Assembly: GCA_020832445.1 (NCBI GenBank)
Contig: JAFIEO010000010.1
Span: 1-51,649, forward strand
From: Paracoccaceae bacterium
GTDB taxonomy: Bacteria > Pseudomonadota > Alphaproteobacteria > Rhodobacterales > Rhodobacteraceae
Length of the DNA: 51,649 nt
Reading direction: 5' to 3'
Below, piece by piece: positions 1-9,429 of this stretch (within the stretch, counting starts at the first letter, position 1; each line of letters begins with the position of its first letter). Under the pieces are notes generated by a model, which searched no databases, was not told the origin of the DNA, and saw nothing but the letters and a program-made list of their open reading frames with translations. The position numbers and the translations under genes are program-made.

Positions 1-1
1 A

Positions 2-139
2 ATGGTGATGCCGGGCGACAACCTGAAATTCACGGTTGAACTGATCGCGCCCATCGCCATGGAAGAGAAACTGCGCTTCGCCATCCGTGAAGGCGGCCGC
101 ACCGTCGGCGCCGGCGTCGTTGCAAAAATCATCGAGTAA
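2..139 (+). CDS. tuf: Elongation factor Tu, C-terminal end (partial)
   Basis: The reading frame open from the left edge to a TAA gives the last 45 residues of EF-Tu. The beta-barrel domain III signature is visible: MVMPGDN, then [10 protein letters not shown], then [18 protein letters not shown] at the C-terminus. EF-Tu delivers aminoacyl-tRNA to the ribosome as a GTP complex. The GTPase domain lies outside the window. It sits 57 bp upstream of rpsJ on the same strand, the usual str-S10 junction. Confidence 0.97.
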   Translation: MVMPGDNLKFTVELIAPIAMEEKLRFAIREGGRTVGAGVVAKIIE

Positions 140-153
140 TCGAAACGCAGGCA

Positions 154-176
154 GGGTGCGCGGATAGCCGCGCCCC
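154..176 (+). promoter_or_regulatory. Hairpin between tuf and rpsJ
   Basis: GGG-T-GCGCGG pairs with CCGCGC-CCC around an ATAG loop, nine base pairs with one bulged T. No T-run follows, so it is more likely a processing or attenuation structure than a terminator. It lies 20 bp before the rpsJ start codon. Confidence 0.45.
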
Positions 177-196
177 TCCCAGCCGAGGACAAGACA

Positions 197-505
197 ATGC
201 AAGGTCAGAATATCCGCATCCGGCTTAAGGCATTCGATTACCGTGTACTGGACGCCAGCACACAGGAAATCGTCAATACTGCCAAACGCACGGGCGCACA
301 GGTTCGCGGTCCGATTCCGCTGCCAAACAAGATTGAAAAGTTTACGGTTCTTCGTGGTCCGCATATCGACAAGAAGTCGCGCGACCAGTGGGAGATCCGC
401 ACTCATAAACGTTTGCTCGACATCGTCGATCCGACCCCGCAGACCGTTGACGCGCTGATGAAGCTCGATCTCGCTGCAGGTGTCGATGTCGAGATCAAAG
501 TGTAA
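197..505 (+). CDS. rpsJ: 30S ribosomal protein S10
   Basis: The 102 residues start [19 protein letters not shown] and contain the family segment [19 protein letters not shown]. The length is normal for S10. It belongs to the 30S head and, in other bacteria, also forms the NusB-NusE antitermination module. It is the first gene of the S10 array, with GAGGAC upstream as ribosome binding site and rplC 12 bp downstream. Confidence 0.98.
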   Translation: MQGQNIRIRLKAFDYRVLDASTQEIVNTAKRTGAQVRGPIPLPNKIEKFTVLRGPHIDKKSRDQWEIRTHKRLLDIVDPTPQTVDALMKLDLAAGVDVEIKV

Positions 506-517
506 GGAGCCAGGACA

Positions 518-1354
518 ATGCGCTCTGGAGTTATCGCAAAGAAGCTGGGGATGACCCGGTTGTTTATGGAGGACGGGCGGCAAGTTCCCGTGACTGTTCT
601 TCAGCTCGACGGTTTGCAGGTTGTGTCACAACGCACTGCTGACAAGGATGGCTACACTGCTGTTCAGCTTGGTGCTGGCGCGGCGAAAGCCAAGCGTGTT
701 TCCGCGCCGATGCGCGGGCATTACGCCAAAGCCAATGTTGCGCCCAAGCGCAAACTGGCTGAGTTCCGTGTCAGCCCTGAGAATTTGATCGAAATCGGTG
801 AGGAAATCACCGCCGATCATTATTTCGAGGGTCAGTTTGTTGACATCGCGGGCACATCGATTGGTAAGGGCTTTGCTGGTGCGATGAAGCGTCACAACTT
901 TGGCGGTCTGCGGGCCAGCCACGGTGTGTCGATCAGCCACCGTTCGCACGGGTCCACCGGTCAGTGTCAGGACCCTGGCAAGGTGTTCAAAGGCAAGAAA
1001 ATGGCCGGTCACATGGGTGCTGCGCGGATCACCACGCAAAACCTTCAGGTCGTCAAGACCGACAGTGACCGTGGCCTGATCATGGTCAAGGGTGCCGTAC
1101 CGGGGTCAAAAGGCGGGTGGGTTACGATCAAGGATGCGGTTAAAAAACCTTTCCCTGAAAACGCAATTCTGCCTGCCGCGCTGAAATCAGCCGCTGATGC
1201 TGCCCGCAAGGCCGCAGAAGAAGCCGCTGCTGCCGCCGCCGCCGAGGAAGAAGCTGCACGCAAGGCCGCGATGGAAGCCGACGCCGCAGAGCAGGATGCT
1301 GCACTGGAACAGGCTGAAGCTTCGATTGAAGCCGATAAGAAGGAAGGCGAGTGA
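518..1354 (+). CDS. rplC: 50S ribosomal protein L3 with Ala/Glu-rich C-terminal tail
   Basis: The first ~215 residues are a normal L3, an early-assembly protein near the peptidyl transferase centre. Visible segments include [16 protein letters not shown] and the loop [20 protein letters not shown]. After about residue 220 comes a tail of ~60 residues built almost only from Ala, Glu, Lys and Asp, predicted as a charged helix or coiled coil. The 278 aa total exceeds the ~209 aa of E. coli L3. I recall similar tails in Rhodobacteraceae L3. The stop codon precedes the rplD start by one base. Confidence 0.97.
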   Translation: MRSGVIAKKLGMTRLFMEDGRQVPVTVLQLDGLQVVSQRTADKDGYTAVQLGAGAAKAKRVSAPMRGHYAKANVAPKRKLAEFRVSPENLIEIGEEITADHYFEGQFVDIAGTSIGKGFAGAMKRHNFGGLRASHGVSISHRSHGSTGQCQDPGKVFKGKKMAGHMGAARITTQNLQVVKTDSDRGLIMVKGAVPGSKGGWVTIKDAVKKPFPENAILPAALKSAADAARKAAEEAAAAAAAEEEAARKAAMEADAAEQDAALEQAEASIEADKKEGE

Positions 1355-1355
1355 G

Positions 1356-1976
1356 ATGAAACTCGACGTTGTCAATCTGCAGGCAGGAACTGCCGGTGAG
1401 GTTGAGCTCAATGAGGCCATTTTTGGCCTTGAGCCACGCGCCGACATCCTGCACCGTGTGGTGCGCTGGCAGCGGGCGAAGGCCCAGGCCGGCACCCATA
1501 AGGTGAAGACCCGTTCGGAAACCAGCTACTCCACCAAGAAGATCTATCGCCAGAAGGGCACCGGCGGCGCACGCCACGGTGACCGGAACGCGCCGATCTT
1601 CCGCAAAGGTGGTGTATACAAGGGCCCGACCCCGCGCAGCCATGCATTTGATCTGCCGAAGAAAATTCGTGCACTTGGCCTGAAGCTTGCATTGTCGGCG
1701 AAAGCTGGCAGCGGCAAGCTTGTGGTTCTGGACACGACCGAGATGGCAGAAGCGAAGACTGCCATTCTGGCCAAGGCAATCAAGGATATGGGCTGGAAGA
1801 AAGCCCTTGTCATTGACGGGACAGAGGTGAACGAAAATTTTGCCCGCGCTGCCCGTAACCTTGATGGTGTTGATGTGCTGCCGTCGATCGGGGCGAATGT
1901 CTATGACATTCTGCGCCGTGACACGCTGGTGATCACCCGTGCGGGCCTGGAAGCACTGGAGGCTCGACTGGCATGA
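1356..1976 (+). CDS. rplD: 50S ribosomal protein L4
   Basis: The 206 aa product starts [18 protein letters not shown]. The L4 extended-loop region is visible as [16 protein letters not shown], which reaches into the exit tunnel. An upstream in-frame start at 1197 lies inside rplC and was discarded; ATG 1356 has GGAAGGCGAG before it. In gammaproteobacteria L4 represses its own operon by attenuation; whether that happens here is not visible. Its TGA overlaps the rplW ATG. Confidence 0.97.
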   Translation: MKLDVVNLQAGTAGEVELNEAIFGLEPRADILHRVVRWQRAKAQAGTHKVKTRSETSYSTKKIYRQKGTGGARHGDRNAPIFRKGGVYKGPTPRSHAFDLPKKIRALGLKLALSAKAGSGKLVVLDTTEMAEAKTAILAKAIKDMGWKKALVIDGTEVNENFARAARNLDGVDVLPSIGANVYDILRRDTLVITRAGLEALEARLA

Positions 1977-2269
1977 GTGTGAAAGCAACCCAATACGATG
2001 TGATCCGCAAGCCGGTTATCACTGAAAAAGCGACCATGGCATCGGAAGCCAATGCCGTGGTGTTCGAGGTGGCGATTGATGCCAGCAAGCCCCAGATCAA
2101 GGACGCTGTCGAAGCAATCTTTGGTGTGAAGGTCAAGGCGGTCAACACCACGATCACCAAAGGCAAGACCAAGCGCTTCCGCGGAATCGCTGGTCGGCGC
2201 AAGGACGTAAAGAAAGCATATGTTACCCTCGAAGAGGGAAATGCTATCGACGTCTCGACCGGCCTTTGA
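1973..2269 (+). CDS. rplW: 50S ribosomal protein L23
   Basis: The 98 aa product contains the L23 hallmark [15 protein letters not shown] near the N-terminus and [19 protein letters not shown]23 sits at the tunnel exit and docks trigger factor and SRP. It is coupled to rplD through an ATGA overlap. A 119 bp gap with hairpins follows before rplB, unusually long for this array. Confidence 0.97.
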   Translation: MSVKATQYDVIRKPVITEKATMASEANAVVFEVAIDASKPQIKDAVEAIFGVKVKAVNTTITKGKTKRFRGIAGRRKDVKKAYVTLEEGNAIDVSTGL

Positions 2270-2290
2270 TAAGAGACTGAACGACTCAGC

Positions 2291-2311
2291 GGCCCCGACG
2301 CATTCGGGGCC
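2291..2311 (+). promoter_or_regulatory. Hairpin after rplW (possible attenuator)
   Basis: GGCCCCGA pairs perfectly with TCGGGGCC around CGCAT. The following GTTGGTTATTT is T-rich but broken, so termination would be partial. A second small hairpin, GGACC-TTTTT-GGTCC (2351-2365), lies closer to rplB. Both sit in the rplW-rplB spacer and could tune the ratio of upstream to downstream ribosomal proteins. Confidence 0.5.
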
Positions 2312-2388
2312 GTTGGTTATTTGGCGCATTGCGCCGGATTTACAGAAACCGGACCTTTTTGGTCCAGAGCTGACGGAAGACAGAAAGC

Positions 2389-3228
2389 ATGGCACTCAAG
2401 TCGTATAAGCCGACGACGCCGGGCCAGCGTGGGCTGGTTCTGATCGACCGTTCGGAGCTTTGGAAAGGTCGTCCCGTCAAATCCCTTACACAGGGTTTGA
2501 CGAAATCGGGCGGGCGGAACAACACCGGACGGATCACTGCACGCCGCATTGGCGGTGGCGCAAAGCGTCTTTATCGTATCGTGGATTTCAAGCGCAACAA
2601 GCTTGATGTTCCGGCTGTTGTGGAACGGATCGAATACGACCCGAACCGCACCGCCTTCATCGCATTGGTCAAGTATGCCGATGGCGAGCAGGCCTACATC
2701 CTGGCGCCGCAGCGTCTGGCGATTGGTGACAAGGTTATCGCGTCCGCGAAAGCCGACATCAAGCCCGGCAATGCGATGCCGTTTTCCGGCATGCCCATCG
2801 GCACAATCGTGCACAACATCGAAATGAAGCCCGGGAAGGGTGGTCAGATCGCGCGTGCTGCTGGCACCTATGCCCAGTTTGTGGGCCGCGACGGTGGCTA
2901 TGCACAGATTCGCCTGTCATCGGGTGAGCTGCGTCTGGTGCGTCAGGAATGTTTTGCCACGGTTGGTGCCGTGTCGAACCCTGACAATTCGAACCAGAAT
3001 TTCGGTAAGGCCGGTCGTACGCGCCATCAGGGCAAACGCCCGTCGGTGCGTGGTGTTGCCATGAACCCGATCGATCACCCCCATGGTGGTGGTGAGGGTC
3101 GCACCTCGGGTGGCCGTACGCCGGTTACGCCCTGGGGCAAGGACACCAAGGGTCGCAAGACGCGCTCCAACAAGCAGACCGACCAGTATATTCTGCGGTC
3201 ACGTCACGCGAAGAAGAAGGGTCGCTAA
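2389..3228 (+). CDS. rplB: 50S ribosomal protein L2
   Basis: The 279 aa product starts [19 protein letters not shown]. It carries the conserved region [20 protein letters not shown] and the C-terminal [13 protein letters not shown], which holds the His essential for peptidyl transferase function in other bacteria. It binds 23S rRNA and bridges to the small subunit. It is followed by rpsS after 3 bp. Confidence 0.98.
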   Translation: MALKSYKPTTPGQRGLVLIDRSELWKGRPVKSLTQGLTKSGGRNNTGRITARRIGGGAKRLYRIVDFKRNKLDVPAVVERIEYDPNRTAFIALVKYADGEQAYILAPQRLAIGDKVIASAKADIKPGNAMPFSGMPIGTIVHNIEMKPGKGGQIARAAGTYAQFVGRDGGYAQIRLSSGELRLVRQECFATVGAVSNPDNSNQNFGKAGRTRHQGKRPSVRGVAMNPIDHPHGGGEGRTSGGRTPVTPWGKDTKGRKTRSNKQTDQYILRSRHAKKKGR

Positions 3229-3231
3229 TCC

Positions 3232-3510
3232 ATGGCACGTTCAGTTTGGAAGGGCCCTTTCGTTGACGCTTACGTCTTGAAAAAGGCGGAGAAGTCACGC
3301 GAGTCGGGTCGTAATGAAGTTATCAAAATCTGGTCCCGCCGTTCCACCATTCTGCCCCAGTTCGTGGGTCTGACATTTGGTGTGTACAACGGCAAGAAGC
3401 ACATTCCCGTGAATGTGACCGAGGACATGATTGGCCAGAAATTCGGTGAGTATTCACCGACGCGTACCTATTACGGGCATGCGGCCGACAAAAAAGCGAA
3501 ACGGAAATAA
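3232..3510 (+). CDS. rpsS: 30S ribosomal protein S19
   Basis: The 92 aa product has the S19 signatures [25 protein letters not shown] and, near the end, [19 protein letters not shown]. It contacts S13 and 16S rRNA in the 30S head. It sits in the standard rplB-rpsS-rplV order with 3 bp spacers on both sides. Confidence 0.98.
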   Translation: MARSVWKGPFVDAYVLKKAEKSRESGRNEVIKIWSRRSTILPQFVGLTFGVYNGKKHIPVNVTEDMIGQKFGEYSPTRTYYGHAADKKAKRK

Positions 3511-3513
3511 GCC

Positions 3514-3894
3514 ATGGGTAAAGAGAAGAATCCGCGCCGCGTGGCCGAAAACGAGGCCATGGCCAAGTCGCGCATGCTGCGCACCTCGCCGCAGAAACTG
3601 AATCTTGTCGCGGCCATGATCCGCGGCAAGAAAGTAGACAAGGCGCTTAGCGATCTGACCTTCTCCAAGAAGCGTATCGCGGGCGACGTCAAGAAATGTC
3701 TGCAATCGGCGATTGCCAATGCTGAAAACAACCATGGTCTGGATGTTGACGGGCTGGTGGTTGCAGAAGCATGGGTTGGCAAGAACCTTGTGATGAAACG
3801 CGGTCGTCCGCGCGCACGGGGCCGCTTTGGCAAGATCATGAAGCCGTTTTCAGAGCTGACCATCACGGTTCGCCAGGTCGAGGAGCAAGCATAA
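3514..3894 (+). CDS. rplV: 50S ribosomal protein L22
   Basis: The 126 aa product is an L22 with [18 protein letters not shown] and the C-terminal hairpin [20 protein letters not shown], which lines the exit tunnel and is the site of macrolide-resistance changes in other bacteria. The N-terminus carries a 10-15 residue extension ([14 protein letters not shown]) compared with E. coli. The last base of its TAA is the first base of the rpsC ATG. Confidence 0.98.
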   Translation: MGKEKNPRRVAENEAMAKSRMLRTSPQKLNLVAAMIRGKKVDKALSDLTFSKKRIAGDVKKCLQSAIANAENNHGLDVDGLVVAEAWVGKNLVMKRGRPRARGRFGKIMKPFSELTITVRQVEEQA

Positions 3895-4595
3895 TGGGTC
3901 AGAAGGTTAATCCGATCGGTATGCGCCTTCAGGTGAACCGCACCTGGGACAGCCGTTGGTTCGCTGAAAGCAAGGATTACGGCGATCTGTTGCTGGAGGA
4001 TCTGAAGATCCGCGATTTCATCCATGATGAATGCAAGGCCGCAGGCATCAGCCGCGTGATTATCGAGCGTCCGCACAAGAAGTGCCGCGTGACAATTCAC
4101 ACAGCACGTCCCGGCGTCATCATCGGCAAAAAAGGCGCCGATATTGAAACGCTGCGCAAGAAGCTGGCCAATCTGACTTCGTCAGACCTGCATCTGAACA
4201 TTGTCGAGATTCGCAAGCCGGAACTGGACGCGCAACTGGTGGCAGAAAGCATTTGCCAGCAGCTGGAGCGTCGCGTCAGCTTCCGCCGTGCCATGAAACG
4301 GTCTGTGCAGAACGCCATGCGTATGGGTGCACTGGGTATCCGTGTGAACCTTGCCGGTCGTCTGGGCGGTGCGGAAATCGCGCGGACCGAATGGTATCGT
4401 GAAGGTCGCGTTCCGCTGCACACGCTGCGCGCGGATATCGATCACGCACATTCCGAGGCGCACACAGCCTATGGCATCATCGGTGTGAAGGTCTGGATCT
4501 TCAAGGGCGAGATCATGGAACATGATCCGCAGGCCCGTGACCGCCGGCATCAGGAACTTCAGGACAGCGGCGGCGCACAGCGCCCGCGTCGCTGA
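3894..4595 (+). CDS. rpsC: 30S ribosomal protein S3
   Basis: The 233 aa product starts [20 protein letters not shown]. It has the KH-domain motif [17 protein letters not shown] (about residues 73-90) and the C-terminal domain with [20 protein letters not shown]. The open frame extends upstream into rplV, but ATG 3894 matches the family start. S3 helps form the mRNA entry tunnel. Confidence 0.98.
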   Translation: MGQKVNPIGMRLQVNRTWDSRWFAESKDYGDLLLEDLKIRDFIHDECKAAGISRVIIERPHKKCRVTIHTARPGVIIGKKGADIETLRKKLANLTSSDLHLNIVEIRKPELDAQLVAESICQQLERRVSFRRAMKRSVQNAMRMGALGIRVNLAGRLGGAEIARTEWYREGRVPLHTLRADIDHAHSEAHTAYGIIGVKVWIFKGEIMEHDPQARDRRHQELQDSGGAQRPRR

Positions 4596-4616
4596 TCCGA
4601 CTGAAGGAGAGACACC

Positions 4617-5030
4617 ATGTTGCAACCAAAACGGACCAAGTTCCGCAAACAGCACAAGGGCCGCATCAAAGGCGACGCAAAGGGCGGGTTTGACCTGAAC
4701 TTTGGTAGCTATGGCCTGAAAGCTGTCGAACCAGAGCGTATTACGGCACGCCAGATCGAAGCTGCGCGTCGTGCCATGACGCGCCACATGAAACGCCAGG
4801 GCCGTGTCTGGATCCGCATCTTTCCTGATGTTCCGGTCACGTCCAAACCCACCGAAGTTCGTATGGGTAAGGGTAAAGGCTCTGTTGATTTCTGGGCAGC
4901 CAAGGTCAAACCCGGCCGTGTGATGTTCGAGATTGACGGCGTCAATGATGCAATCGCCCGCGAGGCATTGCGTCTGGCGGCGATGAAACTGCCGATCAAG
5001 ACGCGCGTTGTCGTTCGCGAAGATTGGTAA
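4617..5030 (+). CDS. rplP: 50S ribosomal protein L16
   Basis: The 137 aa product starts [19 protein letters not shown] and includes [20 protein letters not shown] and [15 protein letters not shown]. It is needed for the A-site region of the 50S subunit. GAAGGAGAG precedes the start. In most bacteria rpmC follows within a few bases; here a terminator and a ~200 bp gap follow. Confidence 0.98.
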   Translation: MLQPKRTKFRKQHKGRIKGDAKGGFDLNFGSYGLKAVEPERITARQIEAARRAMTRHMKRQGRVWIRIFPDVPVTSKPTEVRMGKGKGSVDFWAAKVKPGRVMFEIDGVNDAIAREALRLAAMKLPIKTRVVVREDW

Positions 5031-5074
5031 GAAGGGCGGCGCCCGTTGGGTCGCCACCTGAACACAACGGGAAT

Positions 5075-5108
5075 GCCCCGGCCTAAGGTTGGCCGGGGCG
5101 TTTTCTTT
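5075..5108 (+). terminator. Intrinsic terminator after rplP
   Basis: GCCCCGGCC pairs perfectly with GGCCGGGGC around TAAGGTT, nine base pairs, then GTTTTCTTT. This is a canonical Rho-independent terminator placed inside the S10 gene array, between rplP and rpmC. Confidence 0.8.
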
Positions 5109-5120
5109 CGGGCAAAAGCC

Positions 5121-5149
5121 TTGCCAAAGCCCGCCAAGACGCCTATACG
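5121..5149 (+). promoter_or_regulatory. Candidate sigma-70 type promoter for rpmC onward
   Basis: TTGCCA and TATACG are separated by exactly 17 bp, directly after the rplP terminator. Transcription would start near 5156 and give a leader of ~75 nt before the rpmC start. The -35 matches 4 and the -10 about 4 of the 6 consensus bases. Its placement supports a split operon. Confidence 0.55.
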
Positions 5150-5176
5150 GCACGCTCATCCACCTCCGCCGGGAAT

Positions 5177-5197
5177 CAGGGTGACCCTGTCACAGGG
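5177..5197 (+). promoter_or_regulatory. Two mutually exclusive hairpins in the rpmC leader
   Basis: CAGGG (5177-5181) can pair with CCCTG (5185-5189), or that same CCCTG can pair with CAGGG (5193-5197). The loops are only TGA and TCA. The shared central strand makes the two folds exclusive, as in attenuators or protein-binding leader switches. The stems are five base pairs, so this could be chance. Confidence 0.35.
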
Positions 5198-5232
5198 GGC
5201 TCTCCGGTGATTGTTGACTGAAGGAAATGGCC

Positions 5233-5436
5233 ATGAAAGCCGAAGATTTACGTTCCAAGACGCCGGACCAGCTGCGCGACGAATTGGTATCGTTGAAGAA
5301 AGAAGCGTTTAACCTGCGCTTCCAGAAGGCAACGAACCAGTTGGACAACACCGCACGGGTCCGCAAAATCCGTCGTGACGCTGCACGCGTTTCGACCATT
5401 CTCAACGAAAAAGCCCGCGAAGCGGCGGCGAATTAA
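5233..5436 (+). CDS. rpmC: 50S ribosomal protein L29
   Basis: The 67 aa helical product, [19 protein letters not shown], has the L29 core [19 protein letters not shown]. An ATG at 5227 is also in frame, but AAGGA at 5221-5225 sits 7 bp from ATG 5233 and only 1 bp from the upstream one, so 5233 is preferred. L29 lies near the tunnel exit next to L23. Confidence 0.96.
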   Translation: MKAEDLRSKTPDQLRDELVSLKKEAFNLRFQKATNQLDNTARVRKIRRDAARVSTILNEKAREAAAN

Positions 5437-5447
5437 GGAGCTGGCAC

Positions 5448-5687
5448 ATGCCCAAACGCATACTGCAAGGCAAAGTGACGAGCGACAAGAACGACCAGAC
5501 CGTAACGGTTCTGGTAGAGCGCCGCTTCACGCACCCTGTCATGAAGAAAACGGTTCGTAGCACGAAGAAATATCGCGCCCATGATCCGCTTAACCAATTC
5601 AAGGTCGGTGATTCAGTTCGCATCAGCGAATGCGCACCTATCTCGAAAACCAAGCGCTGGGAGGTTGTGACTGAAGCTTCGGCTTAA
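5448..5687 (+). CDS. rpsQ: 30S ribosomal protein S17
   Basis: The 79 aa OB-fold product contains [20 protein letters not shown] and the second-half motif [20 protein letters not shown]. It is a primary 16S rRNA binder. AAGGAG lies 7 bp upstream of the start. It is followed by a 62 bp spacer before rplN that contains a TGGGT/ACCCA mini-hairpin. Confidence 0.97.
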   Translation: MPKRILQGKVTSDKNDQTVTVLVERRFTHPVMKKTVRSTKKYRAHDPLNQFKVGDSVRISECAPISKTKRWEVVTEASA

Positions 5688-5749
5688 GTCACACCTCTCC
5701 AGACTTATCGAAACCCTGGGTTGAATACCCAAAGGTCGGGAGAAACCAA

Positions 5750-6118
5750 ATGATCCAGATGCAGACCAATCTGGATGTCGCTGACAACTCCGGCGCACGC
5801 CGGGTGCAGTGCATCAAGGTTCTGGGTGGTTCCAAGCGACGCTACGCGTCGGTGGGCGACATCATCGTGGTGTCGGTCAAGGAAGCCATCCCGCGGGGCC
5901 GCGTAAAGAAAGGCGATGTGCGTAAAGCTGTCGTCGTGCGCACCGCAAAAGAAGTCCGTCGCGAAGACGGCACCGCAATCCGCTTTGACCGCAACGCTGC
6001 GGTTATCCTGAGCAATACCAACGAACCCGTCGGCACCCGTATTTTCGGGCCAGTGGTGCGTGAATTGCGCGCGAAGAACTTCATGAAGATTATCTCGCTC
6101 GCGCCGGAGGTGTTGTGA
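5750..6118 (+). CDS. rplN: 50S ribosomal protein L14
   Basis: The 122 aa product starts [20 protein letters not shown] and contains the L14 signature [19 protein letters not shown]. Length equals the family norm. L14 sits at the subunit interface and, in other bacteria, is the docking site of silencing factor RsfS. Its TGA shares its last base with the rplX ATG. Confidence 0.98.
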   Translation: MIQMQTNLDVADNSGARRVQCIKVLGGSKRRYASVGDIIVVSVKEAIPRGRVKKGDVRKAVVVRTAKEVRREDGTAIRFDRNAAVILSNTNEPVGTRIFGPVVRELRAKNFMKIISLAPEVL

Positions 6119-6423
6119 TGGCTGCGAAACTGAAAAAAGGTGACAAGGTCGTCATCCTGACTGGCAAGGACAAAGGCAAGACCGGCGAAATCAGCCGCAT
6201 CATGCCCAAGGACGAAAAAGCCGTCATCGAAGGCCTGAACATTTCCATCCGTCACACCAAACAGGGCCAGGACAGCCAGGGCGGGCGTTTGCCACAGGCA
6301 ATGCCGATCCACCTGTCCAATCTTGCGCTGGTCGACGGCAATGGCAAGGCAACGCGCGTTGGCTTCCGTGTCGAGGACGACAAGAAAGTTCGCTTCGCCA
6401 AAACAACCGGGGAGGCGATCTGA
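6118..6423 (+). CDS. rplX: 50S ribosomal protein L24
   Basis: The 101 aa product starts [20 protein letters not shown], the KOW motif of L24. A GTG one codon upstream is also in frame, but ATG 6118 overlaps the rplN stop (TGATG) as expected for coupled genes. L24 starts 50S assembly. Its stop overlaps the rplE ATG. Confidence 0.97.
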   Translation: MAAKLKKGDKVVILTGKDKGKTGEISRIMPKDEKAVIEGLNISIRHTKQGQDSQGGRLPQAMPIHLSNLALVDGNGKATRVGFRVEDDKKVRFAKTTGEAI

Positions 6424-6983
6424 TGCTTGATCAAGCCAATTACACCCCCCGCCTGAAAGGGGTCTATAAAGACCAGGTTCGTGCGGTTCTGAAAGAAGAG
6501 TTCGGCTACAAGAACGACATGCAGATCCCCAAGCTCGACAAGATAGTGCTGAACATGGGCATCGGCGAAGCCGTTAAGGACAGCAAGAAAATCAAATCCG
6601 CTCAGGCAGATCTGACTGCGATTGCTGGCCAGAAAGCCGTTATCACCAAGGCGCGCAATTCCATCGCGGGTTTCCGCGTTCGTGAAGAAATGCCGCTGGG
6701 CGTGAAGGTCACCCTGCGCGGTGAGCGCATGTATGAATTCCTTGACCGCCTGATCACCATCGCCCTGCCGCGCGTGCGCGACTTCCGCGGTGTCAAAGGC
6801 ACGTCGTTTGACGGTCGTGGCAACTATGCCATGGGTATCAAGGAACATATCGTATTCCCCGAAATTAACTTCGATCAGATCGACGAAGTCTGGGGCATGG
6901 ATGTGATCATCTGCACCACCGCGAAAACCGACGCGGAAGCAAAGGCGCTGTTGAAAGCTTTCAACATGCCCTTCAATAGCTGA
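6423..6983 (+). CDS. rplE: 50S ribosomal protein L5
   Basis: The 186 aa product contains [20 protein letters not shown] and the C-terminal region [21 protein letters not shown]5 binds 5S rRNA and contacts the P-site tRNA. It is coupled to rplX by a TGATG overlap. Confidence 0.98.
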   Translation: MLDQANYTPRLKGVYKDQVRAVLKEEFGYKNDMQIPKLDKIVLNMGIGEAVKDSKKIKSAQADLTAIAGQKAVITKARNSIAGFRVREEMPLGVKVTLRGERMYEFLDRLITIALPRVRDFRGVKGTSFDGRGNYAMGIKEHIVFPEINFDQIDEVWGMDVIICTTAKTDAEAKALLKAFNMPFNS

Positions 6984-7002
6984 CGCGAGAGGGAGAGAAC
7001 CA

Positions 7003-7308
7003 ATGGCTAAAAAAGCAATGGTCGAGCGCGAGAGAAAGCGTCAGCGTCTGGTGGCAAAATATGCAACCAAACGCGCAGAGCTGAAAGCAATCGCCGCCGA
7101 CGCCGAACGCCCGATGGAAGAGCGCTTCAAGGCAAACCTGAAACTGGCAAAACTGCCGCGCAACTCCTCCGAGACGCGCTTGCACAACCGCTGCCAGCTG
7201 ACAGGTCGTCCGAAGGCTTACTATCGTAAATTGAAACTGTCGCGGATCGCGCTTCGTGATCTGGCCTCCAAGGGTCAGATTCCGGGCATGGTCAAGTCGA
7301 GCTGGTAA
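7003..7308 (+). CDS. rpsN: 30S ribosomal protein S14 (zinc-free form)
   Basis: The 101 aa length and the C-terminal half [20 protein letters not shown] identify S14. The CXXC pairs of the short zinc-binding form are absent, so this is the long zinc-independent type. GAGAGGGAGAG supplies a strong ribosome binding site. Confidence 0.98.
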   Translation: MAKKAMVERERKRQRLVAKYATKRAELKAIAADAERPMEERFKANLKLAKLPRNSSETRLHNRCQLTGRPKAYYRKLKLSRIALRDLASKGQIPGMVKSSW

Positions 7309-7320
7309 GGAGATCGCAAG

Positions 7321-7719
7321 ATGTCGATGAACGATCCTCTCGGCGATATGCTGACACGCATCCGCAACGCGCAGATGCGTGGCAAATCAACCGTCCGCAC
7401 CCCCGCATCGAAGCTTCGTGCATGGGTTCTGGATGTGCTGAAAGATGAAGGCTACATCCGTGGCTATGAAAATGTGACGGCTGCGACCGGACATGCAGAA
7501 CTGGAAATTTCGCTGAAATATGCGGATGGCCAGCCTGTTATCCGCGAGTTGAAGCGCATTTCCACACCCGGTCGCCGCGTCTATTCCGGTGTGCAGAACA
7601 TCCCGCAAGTCCGTAACGGTCTGGGTATTTCTGTCGTTTCGACGCCCAAAGGTGTCATGTCCGATGCAGCAGCACGGGCCGCCAATGTTGGTGGCGAAGT
7701 GCTCTGCCGCGTGTTCTAA
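7321..7719 (+). CDS. rpsH: 30S ribosomal protein S8
   Basis: The 132 aa product has [20 protein letters not shown] at the start and the C-terminal RNA-binding part [23 protein letters not shown] 7321 is chosen over ATG 7327 because AAGGAG (7307-7312) is 8 bp away. In E. coli S8 represses the spc operon by binding the rplE leader. Confidence 0.98.
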   Translation: MSMNDPLGDMLTRIRNAQMRGKSTVRTPASKLRAWVLDVLKDEGYIRGYENVTAATGHAELEISLKYADGQPVIRELKRISTPGRRVYSGVQNIPQVRNGLGISVVSTPKGVMSDAAARAANVGGEVLCRVF

Positions 7720-7730
7720 GGAGGGCTGAA

Positions 7731-8264
7731 ATGTCTCGTATTGGCAAAAAGCCTGTTGAACTGCCTTCGGGTGTGTCCGCGCAGGTGTCTGGCCAGACTA
7801 TCGAAGTCAAAGGGCCGAAAGGCACCCGCAGCTTCACGGCCGGTGACGATGTGGATATCATCATTGATGGCAATGTTGTCACGATCAAGCCTCGCGGCCT
7901 GTCCAAGCGCGCGCGCCAGCAATGGGGTATGACCCGTTCGATGGTTGCAAACCTGGCCGAAGGCGTGACCGGTGGTTTCAAGAAGGAACTGGAACTGGTC
8001 GGCGTTGGTTACCGTGCAGCGATGCAGGGCAAGGACCTGAAACTTTCGCTTGGCTACAGCCACGAAGTGATCTTCGAGGTGCCTGCCGGTGTGACAGTAT
8101 CCACACCCAAGCAAACCGAAGTCGTGGTTGAAGGTATTGACCAGCAACTGGTCGGTGAAACCGCAGCAAATATCCGCAAGTGGCGTCGTCCCGAACCCTA
8201 TAAGGGTAAAGGTATCCGCTATAAGGATGAGTATATCTTCCGTAAGGAAGGCAAGAAGAAGTAA
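7731..8264 (+). CDS. rplF: 50S ribosomal protein L6
   Basis: The 177 aa product starts [18 protein letters not shown] and ends with the signature region [20 protein letters not shown]. Two homologous halves are visible (about residues 1-80 and 81-177). L6 lies near the factor-binding site of the 50S. TAAGGAGG overlaps the rpsH stop. Confidence 0.98.
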   Translation: MSRIGKKPVELPSGVSAQVSGQTIEVKGPKGTRSFTAGDDVDIIIDGNVVTIKPRGLSKRARQQWGMTRSMVANLAEGVTGGFKKELELVGVGYRAAMQGKDLKLSLGYSHEVIFEVPAGVTVSTPKQTEVVVEGIDQQLVGETAANIRKWRRPEPYKGKGIRYKDEYIFRKEGKKK

Positions 8265-8275
8265 GGGCGCGAAAG

Positions 8276-8635
8276 ATGGCGAACACTAAGCTAAAGCTGT
8301 TCCAAAAACGCCGCCTGCGCGTTCGGAACAAGTTAAAGAAATTGGCCAACGGGCGTCCGCGCCTGACTGTACACCGTTCAAACAAGAACATCAGCGTTCA
8401 GCTGATCGACGATGTGAATGGTGTTACACTGGCTTCGGCCTCGACACTGGAAAAAGATTTCGGCGTCGTGGGTGTCAACAACAAGGACGCTGCTGCCAAG
8501 GTTGGTATCGCGATTGCCGAACGTGCGAAAGCCGCCGGCATCGAGGAATGCTATTTCGACCGCGGTGGGTTCATCTTTCACGGGAAGGTAAAGGCTTTGG
8601 CCGATGCTGCCCGTGAAGGCGGCCTGAAGTTCTGA
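8276..8635 (+). CDS. rplR: 50S ribosomal protein L18
   Basis: The 119 aa product carries [20 protein letters not shown] and the C-terminal [20 protein letters not shown]. It is the 5S rRNA binder, in the standard rplF-rplR-rpsE order. It lies 11 bp after rplF and 10 bp before rpsE. Confidence 0.98.
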   Translation: MANTKLKLFQKRRLRVRNKLKKLANGRPRLTVHRSNKNISVQLIDDVNGVTLASASTLEKDFGVVGVNNKDAAAKVGIAIAERAKAAGIEECYFDRGGFIFHGKVKALADAAREGGLKF

Positions 8636-8645
8636 GGAGACGATT

Positions 8646-9200
8646 ATGGCAGAAAGAGATAACCGCCGGGACCGTCGCGAACGCGAAGAAAACCCGGAAT
8701 TCGCCGATCGTCTGGTTGCGATCAACCGCGTCTCGAAAACCGTGAAGGGTGGTAAACGCTTCGGCTTCGCCGCACTTGTGGTGGTCGGTGACCAGCGTGG
8801 CCGCGTAGGCTTCGGCAAAGGCAAGGCCAAAGAGGTGCCCGAAGCAATTCGCAAGGCCACCGAACAGGCGAAGCGTCAGATGATCCGCGTGCCGTTGCGC
8901 GATGGTCGCACCCTGCATCACGACATCGAAGGTCGTCATGGCGCAGGCAAGGTGATCATGCGTCAGGCCGTACCGGGGACCGGCATCATTGCCGGTGGTC
9001 CGATGCGCGCTGTGTTCGAGATGCTGGGCCTTCAGGATGTTGTGGCAAAGTCGCAAGGCAGCCAGAACCCCTATAACATGGTTCGGGCCACATTTGACGC
9101 GCTGCGCAATTCCGCAAGCCCGCGTCAGGTGGCACAGCGTCGCGGCAAGAAAGTGGCCGAGATCCTGCGCAAGCCCGAAGCTGAAACCGCAGACGCGTAA
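8646..9200 (+). CDS. rpsE: 30S ribosomal protein S5
   Basis: The 184 aa product has the dsRBD-like N-terminal domain with [20 protein letters not shown] and [20 protein letters not shown], followed by the second domain with [18 protein letters not shown]. It acts in decoding fidelity and in the mRNA entry helicase site. The C-terminus is ~15 residues longer than in E. coli. Confidence 0.98.
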   Translation: MAERDNRRDRREREENPEFADRLVAINRVSKTVKGGKRFGFAALVVVGDQRGRVGFGKGKAKEVPEAIRKATEQAKRQMIRVPLRDGRTLHHDIEGRHGAGKVIMRQAVPGTGIIAGGPMRAVFEMLGLQDVVAKSQGSQNPYNMVRATFDALRNSASPRQVAQRRGKKVAEILRKPEAETADA

Positions 9201-9214
9201 GGGGAGCATCGGAT

Positions 9215-9403
9215 ATGCCAAAAACCATCGTGGTCAAACAGATCGGGTCCCCGATCCGTCGTCCCGCCATTCAGCGTGCAACCCTGAAAGGGTTGGGCCT
9301 GAACAAGATGCACCGTGTGCGCGAACTTGAAGACACACCATCCGTGCGCGGTATGGTTGCCAAGGTTTCGCATATGGTAGAAATCATCGAAGAGCGCGAA
9401 TAA
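9215..9403 (+). CDS. rpmD: 50S ribosomal protein L30
   Basis: The 62 aa product is a clear L30: [20 protein letters not shown], then [20 protein letters not shown]. It is the last ribosomal gene in the window. In the canonical spc operon rplO and secY come next; here a strong terminator and an opposite-strand gene follow. Confidence 0.97.
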   Translation: MPKTIVVKQIGSPIRRPAIQRATLKGLGLNKMHRVRELEDTPSVRGMVAKVSHMVEIIEERE

Positions 9404-9429
9404 AGGCGGTCACGCCCGGACGCAGAATA

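Noticed and set aside
1140-1988. Long minus-strand open frame of 282 codons across rplC-rplD
   Set aside because: It is a shadow of rplC and rplD with low-complexity translation and no family resemblance.
4182-5159. Minus-strand open frame of 325 codons across rpsC-rplP
   Set aside because: Lies opposite three certain ribosomal genes; no ribosome binding site or recognisable motif.
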